Source of the DNA: an uncultured Lentisphaerota bacterium
Lineage (GTDB): Bacteria > Verrucomicrobiota > Kiritimatiellia > CAIQIC01
NCBI GenBank assembly: GCA_903889245.1
Contig: CAISWQ010000069.1
Coordinates: forward strand, 1-54,412
DNA: 54,412 nucleotides
Direction of reading: 5' to 3'
The notes under the pieces were generated by a model, which was not told where the DNA came from, did not search any database, and worked only from the letters and a program-made list of their open reading frames with translations. The translations under genes were made by a program, and so were the position numbers. Below, piece after piece: positions 26,501-34,342 of this stretch (position 1 is its first letter; each line of letters opens with the position of its first letter).

Positions 26501-29364
26501 TCCGGACTACTTGCCACTTTGTCTATCAACCGCTTGGTGACTTCGTTGGGGTGTTCGTCAGGGGACAGCCGGATATCGTCATAAACATCGTTCAACAACC
26601 GCGCCCCACGCTTATCGCCCATCTTCCGCAACTCACCTTTTGCCGAGGGACCGTAAGCATAGTCACCCGGCTCGAAAGTAATGGTGGTATTGGGATTGGC
26701 GCCAACCGGCGGCGCGCCGGAGGAAGGCTTGACAAACCTGCTCTCGGTGGCGGGACTGTGTGGAGGCTCCACACGGCCCGTTGCCCGGGTCTGTGTGGGG
26801 GCATGGGGTTCCTCCGTCACTGCCACAGCGCCAGCGCCACCACCGCCATGATGTCCACCGCCGCCATCGCCCCGGGGTGGTGGCTTGTCCACTGTCACCG
26901 GCGGGGGATGCTGGCCGCCAGAAGGAGGCTTGGTGCTGCCAGACCCTGCCATATTCTTCGGCGGAATCTCTGTTGGCGAGGAGCCTTTTGAGCCTGGTTC
27001 TGGCCGGTAGTAGTTGGCCCGCTCGTCCGGCCCGGGGCCGATTTGCTTCAAATCGCCAGCCAGCTTGCCCTCGGCTTTCACATAATCCGGATCGCCCGGC
27101 TTCAGGCCGCGCTTGAGCATGTCGAGTTGGAATTTATTGATCGCATCGGCCCGGGCAGCTTGAACCCGCTGATCGCGCGCGCGCCGAAGCACATCGTTCA
27201 ATTCCGCATTTTCTGGCGTCCCTTTTTTCAGGTAGGGAGGCAGTTCTTTCGCCACCGTCGGAGTTGGCTCCTGGACGGCCGGCAGATTTCTATTAGCCTC
27301 TTGCGCCTTCTTGATGGCTGCCACCAGTTTGTCATATTCCGGCGTCCCCTTTTGGGGCAAACCCTTTGGCCGTTTGGCAACCTCTTGCGAGGGCGGCGGC
27401 ACTTTCAAATCCTTCTCCGTGGTCGTCCCCGGTAATTTCGACTTGTCGAGTTTCCCATCCGGCGTCCGCGGCAGTTCGCGTACGTCCGTCAGCGTGATCT
27501 CACCCGACAACTTCGCTTTGTCTATCCGTCCATCCGGCGTCCGGGGCGGCACTTTTAAATCCTTCTCCGTGGTCGTCCCCGGCAACTTGGACTTGTCAAG
27601 CTTCCCATCCGGCGTCCGCGGCAGTTCGCGCACATCCGTCAGCGTGATCTCACCCGACAACTTCGATTTATCTATCCGTCCATCCGGCGTCCGGGGCGGT
27701 ACTTTTAAATCCGTCTCCGTGGTCGTTCCCGGCAATTTCGACTTGTCGAGTTTCCCATCCGGCGTCCGCGGCAACTCGCGCACATCCGTCAGCGTGATCT
27801 CGCCCGACAACTTCGATTTATCTATCCGTCCATCCGGCGTCCGGGGCGGACCCTGCGGCGGACGTTTGCCGCCATCGCCACCCGCGGCGGCTGCCGCCAC
27901 GGGCGGATTGGGTCCTTGTGGCGGCTTGCCAGGGCCAAGCCGACCAGCCTTGAGGTCCGCCAGAATCTGGGTGTCCGAACGCCCCTTCATGATCTCTTCC
28001 AGAATGGCTTCATACACCTGCGGATTCTGGGCATATTCGGGCAGGATATCGCCGCGTGTATTGCGCAAGCGCTGCTGGTTGCCGGCCGGAGACTGGCTGG
28101 CGCCCGCCTGCTGGGGTTGCCGCTGCAAGGCTTCCAGACGGCGCTGGTTCTCTTCGATCAAACGACGCGCGTTATTGAGCGCCTCATCGTTGCTGACGGG
28201 CGGAAGATTTTGTGCGCTGGTGGCGACGGGCGGGGCTGGAGGCGGCGCGGTCCGCGCTGGAGGTTCGGGGAAGAAAGCCTTGGTGCCGGCATGCAGCGTG
28301 GGCGCCGTCTTGCTACGGAACTGGTCCAACGCCGCCTTGGCGGCGGGATCAGGTGGCAGGACCCGCTCCAGACGCTGCCCTACGTTTTGCAGCGCGCGCC
28401 CCTGTTCGATGTTGAACTGCCGCACCGCCTGCTCGCGCGCCCACGGCGACATGTCGGCCGTGTACACGCCAGCCTCCAACGGCGTTGCGCCCTGCTGCAG
28501 TTTCCGGACCTTTTCCCAAAACGCCGGGGAAGACGCCGCATCATCCGCGTGAAAACCCGTCAAGCCACCCACTCGCCCGCCGGATTGCGCCGGCAAAACG
28601 CCCGCCCGTTCCGCGCTCTGTCCCAACGCCTGCGCCAGATTCCGGGCGCTCCCATCACGCACCAGCATTGGATCATTGAGTTGCGCCTCGTAAATCTTGC
28701 GTTCACCGGCGTAGTAATCGGCCATGCTGTTCACCCGCGGCGCGACGGTCGGCGCTTTCAAGCCCTCGCGGCCATACGTCTGTTCGACCATGGTCACGGC
28801 CCGGTCATAACGATCCATCAGACCCTTGAAGGCCGGCGAGTCCCGCTGCCCGCGCAGTCCATTCTGTTCGATCGTCCGCTCGTATTTCTCGCGCAGTGCC
28901 ACCAGTTCGCGTGTCTTTTGCGCCAGCAGGTCCGCCTGCGACGGCGGCTCCGCCACCGGTGTCGCCGGCAACTCCACCACCCGCGCCCGCTCCCGCGCCT
29001 GACGGCCGATCATTTCCGCCTTCTCCTTGCGGAAATTTTGCATCAAATCCCGGTACGCCGTGGAATCGCTGCTCAACTTGCTGGCCGGTTCCTGATATTT
29101 CGCCTGCAACTGTTGCATTTCCTGATGCTGACGGCGCAGCATCTCGTCCTCGGTCTCCGCACAGGCGACGCCAAGCCACAGGCCGGCGCCGGCGAGCAGC
29201 GCGAGCGCGAACTGTTTCCAGGGATTGGAAAAGTGGACGGCTGGTTTTTCCAGGGATTGGAAAAAGTCAGTCACACCTTTTCCAAGCCTTGGGAAAAAGC
29301 AAGGGACGTTTTTCCAAGCCTTGGAAAACGTCCCTGCGGTCACACGACCACACGATTTTTTCAT
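20503..29364 (-). CDS. Giant (2953 aa) exported low-complexity, repeat-containing protein with C-terminal zinc ribbons
   Basis: The start ATG 29364 follows AGGAG with good spacing. The N-terminus is odd: MKKSCGRVTAG, then about 40 residues translated from a palindrome array, then the hydrophobic core FALALLAGAGLWLGVACAE of a signal peptide ending near residue 70. Next come coiled-coil segments (to about 500), three 50-residue TPDG repeats (about 505-655), three 36-residue GTLDGHPGN repeats (about 1080-1170), and long Gln/Lys/Pro-rich stretches. A small-residue hydrophobic segment lies near 1935-1975, with more coiled coils after it. Then a module SILGNSLVDSLTQGGKNFGDAVGG (about 2635-2665) matches the zipper module of P1-P4, followed by an almost pure Gly stretch (about 2680-2745). 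Three Cys-x2-Cys ribbon motifs lie between about 2775 and 2910. The function is unknown; surface scaffold, adhesin or polymorphic effector are candidates. Confidence 0.8.
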   Translation of the reverse strand: MKKSCGRVTAGTFSKAWKNVPCFFPRLGKGVTDFFQSLEKPAVHFSNPWKQFALALLAGAGLWLGVACAETEDEMLRRQHQEMQQLQAKYQEPASKLSSDSTAYRDLMQNFRKEKAEMIGRQARERARVVELPATPVAEPPSQADLLAQKTRELVALREKYERTIEQNGLRGQRDSPAFKGLMDRYDRAVTMVEQTYGREGLKAPTVAPRVNSMADYYAGERKIYEAQLNDPMLVRDGSARNLAQALGQSAERAGVLPAQSGGRVGGLTGFHADDAASSPAFWEKVRKLQQGATPLEAGVYTADMSPWAREQAVRQFNIEQGRALQNVGQRLERVLPPDPAAKAALDQFRSKTAPTLHAGTKAFFPEPPARTAPPPAPPVATSAQNLPPVSNDEALNNARRLIEENQRRLEALQRQPQQAGASQSPAGNQQRLRNTRGDILPEYAQNPQVYEAILEEIMKGRSDTQILADLKAGRLGPGKPPQGPNPPVAAAAAGGDGGKRPPQGPPRTPDGRIDKSKLSGEITLTDVRELPRTPDGKLDKSKLPGTTTETDLKVPPRTPDGRIDKSKLSGEITLTDVRELPRTPDGKLDKSKLPGTTTEKDLKVPPRTPDGRIDKAKLSGEITLTDVRELPRTPDGKLDKSKLPGTTTEKDLKVPPPSQEVAKRPKGLPQKGTPEYDKLVAAIKKAQEANRNLPAVQEPTPTVAKELPPYLKKGTPENAELNDVLRRARDQRVQAARADAINKFQLDMLKRGLKPGDPDYVKAEGKLAGDLKQIGPGPDERANYYRPEPGSKGSSPTEIPPKNMAGSGSTKPPSGGQHPPPVTVDKPPPRGDGGGGHHGGGGAGAVAVTEEPHAPTQTRATGRVEPPHSPATESRFVKPSSGAPPVGANPNTTITFEPGDYAYGPSAKGELRKMGDKRGARLLNDVYDDIRLSPDEHPNEVTKRLIDKVASSPDGKIRFDLTHMQDVEKILRGEAHMDKVTSTELRYVIENWERLKNKVVFYETKNGKFQEAKGFAQRAQQVYKPEGSAAATGHGTVSTTGPRPEPTAQAVPGTRSGNQPHSTTAGPTGKGPPPSGLNQPMDSGRTLGTLDGHPGNRPQTQGRPPVTGSEVTLGNATDPGRTLGTLDGHPGNRPPTQGRPPVTGSEVTLGNVNETGRTLGTLDGHPGNQRPPPSRPPTPPASTAAAGGPQGPRPPNDGTRYVAPGSPEHQAALQQMKNEASQKLKGHLSALEQEELAAYQKKQVRDMGKHGDGLKSEVFDPHNTPDEAIAKLEKFKQQAASSGNSPKEIQAAQQAADRAIAAQQKRAADFAKAASDARNAQPPPTGKTRPVTVDPEMVKASGGLFQNQQQVEEYHAAVEQWKNSKGKGPPPQPPRGPSAATFWPQDPQTGPRVGDRAATWQQAEQIADAKIKNFEDAVKYGRGNKAQLALEVQSDPLAVQRMNKNSSPEVKQAHVDATDGVKNNIREQVKTEIAKKYNLLKPDGTPDTSRVVVDDMTSRKPGDAPKVGQDWDHTVKVKTADGRTIEVPAKDARPIVEQATYNTTKGKPGSPLATSRGVPQTPHGVADHLGVMTTDHLHPEAFDNSPKTGQQLAKGEVPQQFNDPAQVSKAMQHKSDIARNKGLDAQKGNQPTVQMEPWEMEQMRQGAKMNDFIKGGKDAQGNYRPGYVDQKNTQLAAQGSDVRAQIPEHVQKGMDILQRVKDGNLSPGEARQQLAGMGETPDSIIQKNAGLVEALDKLKPGGGSKGGPMAGGGPDPFVQNVRDRIELNQMKKPEGAPRIDLNNPTRPVGHEAANVTIAEGSSSRGGPPKSLLDGGKSSFVAPDEPGAMSRGLDAVGKGASSVRGALQGWEQNVQGADAKLMQQLGATTEAPAGSSGARQWLNSGEGKWSGQNVLDKAGKGIIILEAGHQGYNYANAGTDVYDVRKGQWKNITDAEANKKFDEMDAAAKNLIAMGAGGMIVAATPGGMVLASGVAVGQAGYEAGKLGQAKLEEHNAVKMSEQQIKNVQDMYNRKLDSGEISLAPGVTRDQLMASVGKGPSALGRGDMILNSANLGATANKDMGDIDALVNKTRPGSDDAMMLNKLYVDLKVGNNEERLKAHQQLETYKQQQQLKAQTPLPDLPSRYAPLSTTDQQKISDIKDRWETESDPTKKAQLGDLYQALQYGDEEQKKQARTDLAGLGNRSSSAGLQSPQSRPDGSGDSSMAGSANAQQSGNASGAGYLGLLPDSLPGVKTVKDWTKSAGDKLDDFNKIMQEAENLKKLGLLTDKEAAAFVNQAIAEKIKDATGGDQTTSATTPSTPTTRKLTPEERAQLANQLTDELMKKNRLDTAGNTGPESPIQKALNLFPDKPEPVEQMPPEPPPDPDADKKRRLQNYADSMNGWGDDTQKKMDALQQQINDSHDSSQKKDLRAQLAELQKTKDDYNSRVSATQKELQDLGVNYTPGVTPPKVTYDDTGKPATADGYNANQLNNNNWQISNQAGGLGDDIAKLQAQIFASHNSSEKKELMNQLQDKFNKLNGLGNDMNDNNKLLNALGQGDPTLSGMEPNAGDGKNIKIPQVSVLAGVMGNFDAEKAKNTTSALANLDVQSKDVKANWVSYDVYNQIKNTLEAAGYQGRLTRSQAAQLLAQSQNANSWGSILGNSLVDSLTQGGKNFGDAVGGAGANVVKNVMQGTKPPDQGGDGSGDGSGGSGPGSASDGPGGTSTGSGGGGDPGGGDGGGGMPPGGGGGGDGSGGGGGGGGGGGGDQGIVGSTTNPDGTITVVYSCGNTFTGPPPAPPKCPKCGQGDQASTTANTGPARGSEPDGGGGLPQKSGANVTAMSSCARCGATWPASQGTARCPKCRSVNTVAPPGGGSAPKPPSKGGCLVLLDGNRYDKLRYCIGCAVTGKNSNGAWFNAKQPAAQPSRCPMCGGSLSLKDITINIPPLDLSGAAVPPSLAPAPTLDQIKNVLNMK
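25855..26125 (-). repeat. 108-bp tandem repeats inside the giant gene
   Basis: The element GGATGACC recurs at 25865, 25973 and 26081, a period of 108 bp (36 residues). The protein repeat is GRTLGTLDGHPGN followed by a Pro/Gln linker and PPVTGSEVTLGN. Low divergence suggests recent expansion. Confidence 0.9.
27397..27850 (-). repeat. 150-bp tandem repeats inside the giant gene
   Basis: The element CTCCGTGGTCGT recurs at 27415, 27565 and 27715, a period of exactly 150 bp (50 residues). Each repeat encodes two related half-repeats, RTPDGRIDKSKLSGEIT and RTPDGKLDKSKLPGTTT. Copies are nearly identical at DNA level. Confidence 0.92.
29214..29335. repeat. Palindrome array 6 (four units) inside the giant gene
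   Basis: Centres at 29223, 29255, 29287 and 29319, all 32 bp apart. The last unit extends to a longer inverted repeat, AGGGACG and CGTCCCT flanking the core (29302-29335). The array is read in frame on the minus strand as TFSKAWKN, FFPRLGK, FFQSLEK and FSNPWK. It separates the start codon from the signal-peptide core. Confidence 0.92.
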
Positions 29365-29483
29365 GGCTACCACTCCTGCCTATTCACGCCCAAACACCAT
29401 CGGGACACACCACAGCCCGACGACGCATAGTCCGCCCCTTCCCTGCAAATTTCAAGCGGTATTTGGCAGCTTTTTGGTGGCGG

Positions 29484-30080
29484 TTATTGCCGCTGGCGGA
29501 GGGCTTTTGTGATGCGGTCGAAGAGGTCGCGGTAGGCTTCCGGCAAATCCACGCCCACCGCCTGTTCCGCCGGCGGCGCGTGGATCAGCACGCTGCGGCC
29601 ACGGCGATACCAGGTGCCGTCCTGTTCCTCATAATAGGACATCGCGGGCAGCGTGCCGCGCTGGGTCAGCACAATCCGCTGCCGGGTCTGGCTCCCGCCC
29701 TGCCACGGCTCGGTGTGGATGACCAGTTCCTGCCAGCGCGCCCACTTCTTGGTGATATCGGCGTGTAGCCGCGTGGTCGCGTGCCGCGTCTGCAAATTCA
29801 GCTCGCGCTCGTCCTCCGGCCCGAGCGACTCGTTCTTGCGCGCGGTCGCGGCGCGGATCAGCCCGGCAGGCTTATCCACCGCCTCCAGTTTCCAGCCGAG
29901 GTCCTGCAAGACGGAGATCGTCGCGGCGAACACAGCGTCCAGCCGGCCGGTATGGATCATCGTCTGCATCGCGGCGCGGTCGGCGGGCGCGAGCGCCTTC
30001 ATCTCCACGGCTTGCGGCGCCGGCGTCCGGCAGCCCGCAAGTAACGCCACCAGCGCCAGACCGGACAGCATTTTCTTCAT
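29484..30080 (-). CDS. Small exported lipoprotein, unknown function
   Basis: A 198-residue protein with lipoprotein signal MKKMLSGLALVALLAGC and lipobox LLAGC (Cys17). The mature part has a helix with AVFAATISVLQDLGWKLEAVDK, then beta-rich stretches (TTRLHADITK, RQRIVLTQRG), and a C-terminal amphipathic helix (EAYRDLFDRITKALRQ). This layout, a helix plus strands testing sequence position-dependent cell-envelope folding, resembles small NlpC/BamC-like envelope lipoproteins, but no family is identified. The start 30080 has AGGAAA upstream; an ATG at 30095 overlapping the preceding stop is an alternative. The FN3 gene ends 11 bp upstream. Confidence 0.65.
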   Translation of the reverse strand: MKKMLSGLALVALLAGCRTPAPQAVEMKALAPADRAAMQTMIHTGRLDAVFAATISVLQDLGWKLEAVDKPAGLIRAATARKNESLGPEDERELNLQTRHATTRLHADITKKWARWQELVIHTEPWQGGSQTRQRIVLTQRGTLPAMSYYEEQDGTWYRRGRSVLIHAPPAEQAVGVDLPEAYRDLFDRITKALRQRQ

Positions 30081-30091
30081 GACGGTTTCCT

Positions 30092-33000
30092 TCATTTCTT
30101 TTCCGCCGGTGGCGCGACTTCCAGCGGCGCGCTCCTGGCGCTCTCTAGTTTTTCGGCATCCACCGCGCTGACCAGCACGCGCAGACCCTTGCCCACCTGC
30201 TCCGAAGTCAACACACAGGTGTTCGCCTCGACCGTCGTGAGCAGGTCCGCGCCAAAGAAGGTTTTCTTCCACACCTTATAGACCTTGATATCGGGCGAGG
30301 GCGAGGCCGCCCACGTGAGCGTGACCTGCGCCGCCTGCCATTGCGCGGCGAGGTTCTGCGGCGCAACGGGCAGCGGGCGCGACGCGCCGGCGACCACGTC
30401 ACTCCAGCCGCTCTCCAGTTCATCGCGGTCAATGGCCTTGACGCGGTAGCAACGCGCCTCGCCATCGCCGAGGCCCGTTTCGGCGGCGGCCATTTTTTCA
30501 TCGGCCGTGGCGTTGACGCGCGCGACCTCGCGGAAGCGCGCGCCGGCGTTGGCGGCCGCCTCGACCACATAGCAGGCGATATCGCTCTCTGGATTCGCGC
30601 GCCACACGAGCTTGACCTGCTTGGCCAACCCCGCCGTCGCGGCCAGCTCACGCGGTACAGCGGGCGCGGGCTTCGTCACCGCCGCCACCGGCTCCGATGG
30701 CGCGGACCGGACGCGCGCGGTGTTGAACGCCACAACTTGGTAGCGGTATTCGGTCTTGTCGCCCAACTGACCGAGACCGCGCCGCGCGCCGCCGCGGTCC
30801 AGATGGCTGGCGACCTCGCGCCCCTGCACGGTGGCGATGTTGGTGTAGACGTTCTCGCCGGGCGCGAGCCGCAGAATGTCGTAGCCGATCACCTTCTCGT
30901 CAGGCGAGGCTTCCCACGCCACGGGGATTTCGCGCGGCCGGCCGCCCTTGGCCTTGACGCCGGCGACCACCGGCGGCGCACCGCGCGTCGTCGCCTGCGC
31001 GATGTCGGAATCCGCGCTCTCCGCGGTGACGCCGTTGATCGCGCGGATCCGGTATTCATAGCCGCGTTCGTCGGCGAGGTTGCCGGGATCGGCGCCGCCA
31101 TCGAGATAGCTGGTTTTCGCGCGCCCCTCGACGCTGGCGATTTTTTCAAACGCGCGGTCCGCGGCGTCGCGCCGGAAGAGTTCATAGCGCACCACGTCGG
31201 GTTCGGGGCTGGGCGACCACGCCAGCGGCACACAGCGCACTTCGCCACTCTTCGCCACGAAGTTGCGCACGACCGCCGGCGGCGGCCGCGTCGTCACCTC
31301 CGCCACCTCGGAGACCGGCCCGGCAACGCCGAGCCGGTTGACCGTGGTGATGCGGTAGAGATACTTCGTGCTGTCCTTCAGTTCGGACTGCGGCGTGCCG
31401 CCCTCCTTGAACTCGGTGTCCTTGACCTCGCCGAGTTTCTGGAACTGGTCGGGCGTCGCGCCCGCAGCGCGCTCGACGACGTACTTCGCCACCCAGTCGG
31501 CCGTCGAGGCCTTCCACGTCACGCGCACCGCGCGCGAGGCGGAGGCCTCCGCGTCCACGCTGGCCGGCGGCGCGGGCGGCGGCTGTGTCGTCACCACCAC
31601 CGGCTGGCTGGGCGCGCCGCTGCTGCCAACGCGATTGATCGCGGTGACGCGGTAGCCATACTTCGTGCTGTCCTGCAGTGCGGTCTGTTCCGTGCCGCCC
31701 TCCTCAAAGACGGTGTCCTTGAGGTCCGCGACCTTGACGAATTTTTCCGGCTGCTCCGCCGACGCGCGCTCCACGACATATTTCACCACGCCCTCGCTCG
31801 GCGAAGCCAGCCAGGTCACCTTCAGTTTGCGCGGCCCGCTGGCCTCGGCCTTGACCTCCGGCGGCGGCGCGGGCGGCGGCGCGGTCAGCCCGGCGGCGAC
31901 GGCGCCGGCCTCGCTCTCGCGCCCGTTGGCCGCGAGGGCGACGAGCCGGTAGAAGTAGGGCTTCGCGTCGCCGAGCGGTGCCTGTTCGAGGCCGGCGTCG
32001 CGATACTCGCCATCGCCCGGCGCGACCTTGGCGACGATGCCGAAGGGTTCATCGCTGGCCTCGGCGCGCTCAATGCGATACTGCTTCGCGTTGTCATCGG
32101 GCTTGCGCCAGCGCAGCACGACCTCGCGCAGGCCGTTGGTCGTCGCGGTCAGCTCCAGCGGCACCGGCGGCGGCGGCTCTTCCAGTTCGAGCGGCACGCC
32201 CGGCGCGCTCTCCAGGCCATCCGCCTCGATCGCCGTCAGCACCACGGTCAGCCGCTTGCCCACGTCGCCAAAGCGCAGCACGAACTCCGGCTTCGCCGTT
32301 GTGCCGAGCGGTTCCTTCTCGCCCTTCTTCCAGACGCGATAGGTTGTGATGTCCTTGAGCGGCGGCTGCCACGCGAGCTTGATCAGGCCCGGCCGGTACT
32401 CCACCGCAACCTTGTCGGGCGCGGGCGGCAGGGGCTTCGTCCGCGCCGGCGCGGGCGGCGACCACGGCCCCGGCAACGCGGTGTCGTTGAGCGCGCGCAC
32501 GCGATAGCGATAGGTGAAGTCGTCCTGTAACGCGCCCACGCCGGCCGGCTCCTTCGCCGCGCCGCGATCCATATAGGCCATCGTCTCGCGCCCTGTGACC
32601 TTGGTGAATTCCACGAACGGCCCATCGGCGCCCTCGCTGCGCTGGATTTCGTAGCCGAGCACCGTCGGGTCCGGCGAGGCCTTCCACGCCAGCCGTACCT
32701 CGCGCGGCAGGCCGGACGCAACCTGCACGCCGGCGACCGCGGGCGGCGCGCCGCGCGTCATGGCGGGGATTTCCACCGCCGTCGCGCTGATCACGCCGGC
32801 GGCGTTGACCGCGCGAAGCTGATAGCGATAGAGCGTGCCATCGGCGAGCTTCTCGTCCTTCCACGCCGTTGTGTTGCGGCCCTGCACCTGTGTCAGCGGC
32901 GCGTACTTCCCGCTCTTCGGGTCGGCGCGGTAAAGGTCATAACGCACCACGTCCTCTTCCGGGCTGGCCTTCCACACCAGCGTCACGCTGCGCAGTTCGC

Positions 33001-34342
33001 CCTCCTTCGCCACCGCCTGCACCGGCAGCGGCGGCGGCCGCGTCGTCACCTGCACCGGCGCGCCGGGCGCGCTCTGCGCGTTCACGCGGTTGATCGTCGT
33101 CAGCCGGTAGGCATAGGTCGCGCCGTCGCTCGTCGCGGTCGTGTCGCGAAATTCCGCCTTCTCCGATTCGCCGATCTTCGCGAACGCGTCCTTCGCGCCC
33201 GGCCCCGCGCGCTCGATCACGTAGCGCGCGACGCCGTCGGACGCCGCGGGCTGCCACACCAGTTGCACCACGCGCGCCGCGGGCGCCGTCACGCGCACAT
33301 TCGCCGGCGGCTCCGGCGGCGGCGCGGTCATGCTCTCCTTGATCGCCGAGGGCGCGCTCTCGTAGCGGTCGGAGAGCGCCACGAGGCGGTAGTAATAGGT
33401 CGTGCTGTCCTTCAGCGGCAGGTCGCGCTCGCCGGTGTCGCGATACTCGCGCTTCCCGGCGCTGACCGTCGCCAGCGCCTGGTAGGGCCCCTTGACCGCG
33501 CGCGACCGCTCGACGCGGTACTGCACGCCGCCCTCCTTCGGCGCGGGCCACGCGAGCACCACCTCGCGCAGGCCCATGTCGGACACCTTGAAATCCGGCG
33601 CCGCGAGCAGCGGCTGGCTGCTTGCCGCCGGTGCCGGCCGCGCGTCGGGCGCGGGCGCGAGCACCGCCGGCGGCGGCTCGCTGCCGCGGCCGACCGGCGT
33701 ATCCGGCGACGCCACCGTGATCCCGCCGCCGCCCGTGCGGCCCGCGGACGCCGTCCACGGCTGCACGTGCCACTTGCCATAAAGCCCCGCGACAATCTCG
33801 TGCGTGACCGCGCGCGCCTGCTCCGGCAGCGTCGTGTCCTTGGAATCCGCGCGCTTCGCCAGGTCGGAACTCCACATCACCTTCCCGCTCGCGCAGTCAA
33901 TCAGCCGCACCGTGATACCGACCACCGGGTAGGGATGCCCGCTCTGCGCCACGGTCGCGTATTCATCCACCGTCCCGATGACGACGCCCTCCGCGCCGAG
34001 CATGTTGCCGACCTCCGTCGCCTTGGACGCCGAAAGCCCCGCGAGCGCCAGCTCCGACTCCGAGAGCACCTTCGCCATCTGGCTGCGCTCGACCAGCTCG
34101 TAGCGCGCCGCGCGCAGCATCTCGGTGACGAACAGATCGGAGACGGAGGTGCCGATCAACTCGGTCTGCGCCTTGAATGGCATGATGGCGATTTTCTTGA
34201 TGGCGGACGGCACCGGCGCGACGAAGACATTCGCGCGCGAACGCACGTCGCCGAAGTACGCCTCGTGCTCGGTCGTCGCGCAGCCCGCCAGCCAGAGCGC
34301 GACCAGCGACCCGCCCGCCCACTGCCATATTCGTGCCTTCAT
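30092..34342 (-). CDS. CsgG-like lipoprotein fused to twelve fibronectin type III domains
   Basis: A 1416-residue protein. Lipoprotein signal with lipobox LAGC (about Cys21), then a CsgG-like domain to about residue 195 (KIAIMPFKAQTELIGTSVSD, GAEGVVIGTVDEYATV) almost identical to the 188-residue gene at 14041-14607. A Pro/Ala linker leads to twelve FN3 domains of about 90-105 residues (each with a VxLxWxASP-type strand and a YRxxAxN strand). Domains 1-5 match 6-10 and 12 in order, indicating an internal block duplication. FN3 arrays in bacteria are usually extracellular spacers or binding surfaces, so the protein probably projects from a membrane anchor. GGAGG precedes ATG 34342. It is the first gene of the ten-gene locus. 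Confidence 0.85.
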   Translation of the reverse strand: MKARIWQWAGGSLVALWLAGCATTEHEAYFGDVRSRANVFVAPVPSAIKKIAIMPFKAQTELIGTSVSDLFVTEMLRAARYELVERSQMAKVLSESELALAGLSASKATEVGNMLGAEGVVIGTVDEYATVAQSGHPYPVVGITVRLIDCASGKVMWSSDLAKRADSKDTTLPEQARAVTHEIVAGLYGKWHVQPWTASAGRTGGGGITVASPDTPVGRGSEPPPAVLAPAPDARPAPAASSQPLLAAPDFKVSDMGLREVVLAWPAPKEGGVQYRVERSRAVKGPYQALATVSAGKREYRDTGERDLPLKDSTTYYYRLVALSDRYESAPSAIKESMTAPPPEPPANVRVTAPAARVVQLVWQPAASDGVARYVIERAGPGAKDAFAKIGESEKAEFRDTTATSDGATYAYRLTTINRVNAQSAPGAPVQVTTRPPPLPVQAVAKEGELRSVTLVWKASPEEDVVRYDLYRADPKSGKYAPLTQVQGRNTTAWKDEKLADGTLYRYQLRAVNAAGVISATAVEIPAMTRGAPPAVAGVQVASGLPREVRLAWKASPDPTVLGYEIQRSEGADGPFVEFTKVTGRETMAYMDRGAAKEPAGVGALQDDFTYRYRVRALNDTALPGPWSPPAPARTKPLPPAPDKVAVEYRPGLIKLAWQPPLKDITTYRVWKKGEKEPLGTTAKPEFVLRFGDVGKRLTVVLTAIEADGLESAPGVPLELEEPPPPVPLELTATTNGLREVVLRWRKPDDNAKQYRIERAEASDEPFGIVAKVAPGDGEYRDAGLEQAPLGDAKPYFYRLVALAANGRESEAGAVAAGLTAPPPAPPPEVKAEASGPRKLKVTWLASPSEGVVKYVVERASAEQPEKFVKVADLKDTVFEEGGTEQTALQDSTKYGYRVTAINRVGSSGAPSQPVVVTTQPPPAPPASVDAEASASRAVRVTWKASTADWVAKYVVERAAGATPDQFQKLGEVKDTEFKEGGTPQSELKDSTKYLYRITTVNRLGVAGPVSEVAEVTTRPPPAVVRNFVAKSGEVRCVPLAWSPSPEPDVVRYELFRRDAADRAFEKIASVEGRAKTSYLDGGADPGNLADERGYEYRIRAINGVTAESADSDIAQATTRGAPPVVAGVKAKGGRPREIPVAWEASPDEKVIGYDILRLAPGENVYTNIATVQGREVASHLDRGGARRGLGQLGDKTEYRYQVVAFNTARVRSAPSEPVAAVTKPAPAVPRELAATAGLAKQVKLVWRANPESDIACYVVEAAANAGARFREVARVNATADEKMAAAETGLGDGEARCYRVKAIDRDELESGWSDVVAGASRPLPVAPQNLAAQWQAAQVTLTWAASPSPDIKVYKVWKKTFFGADLLTTVEANTCVLTSEQVGKGLRVLVSAVDAEKLESARSAPLEVAPPAEKK

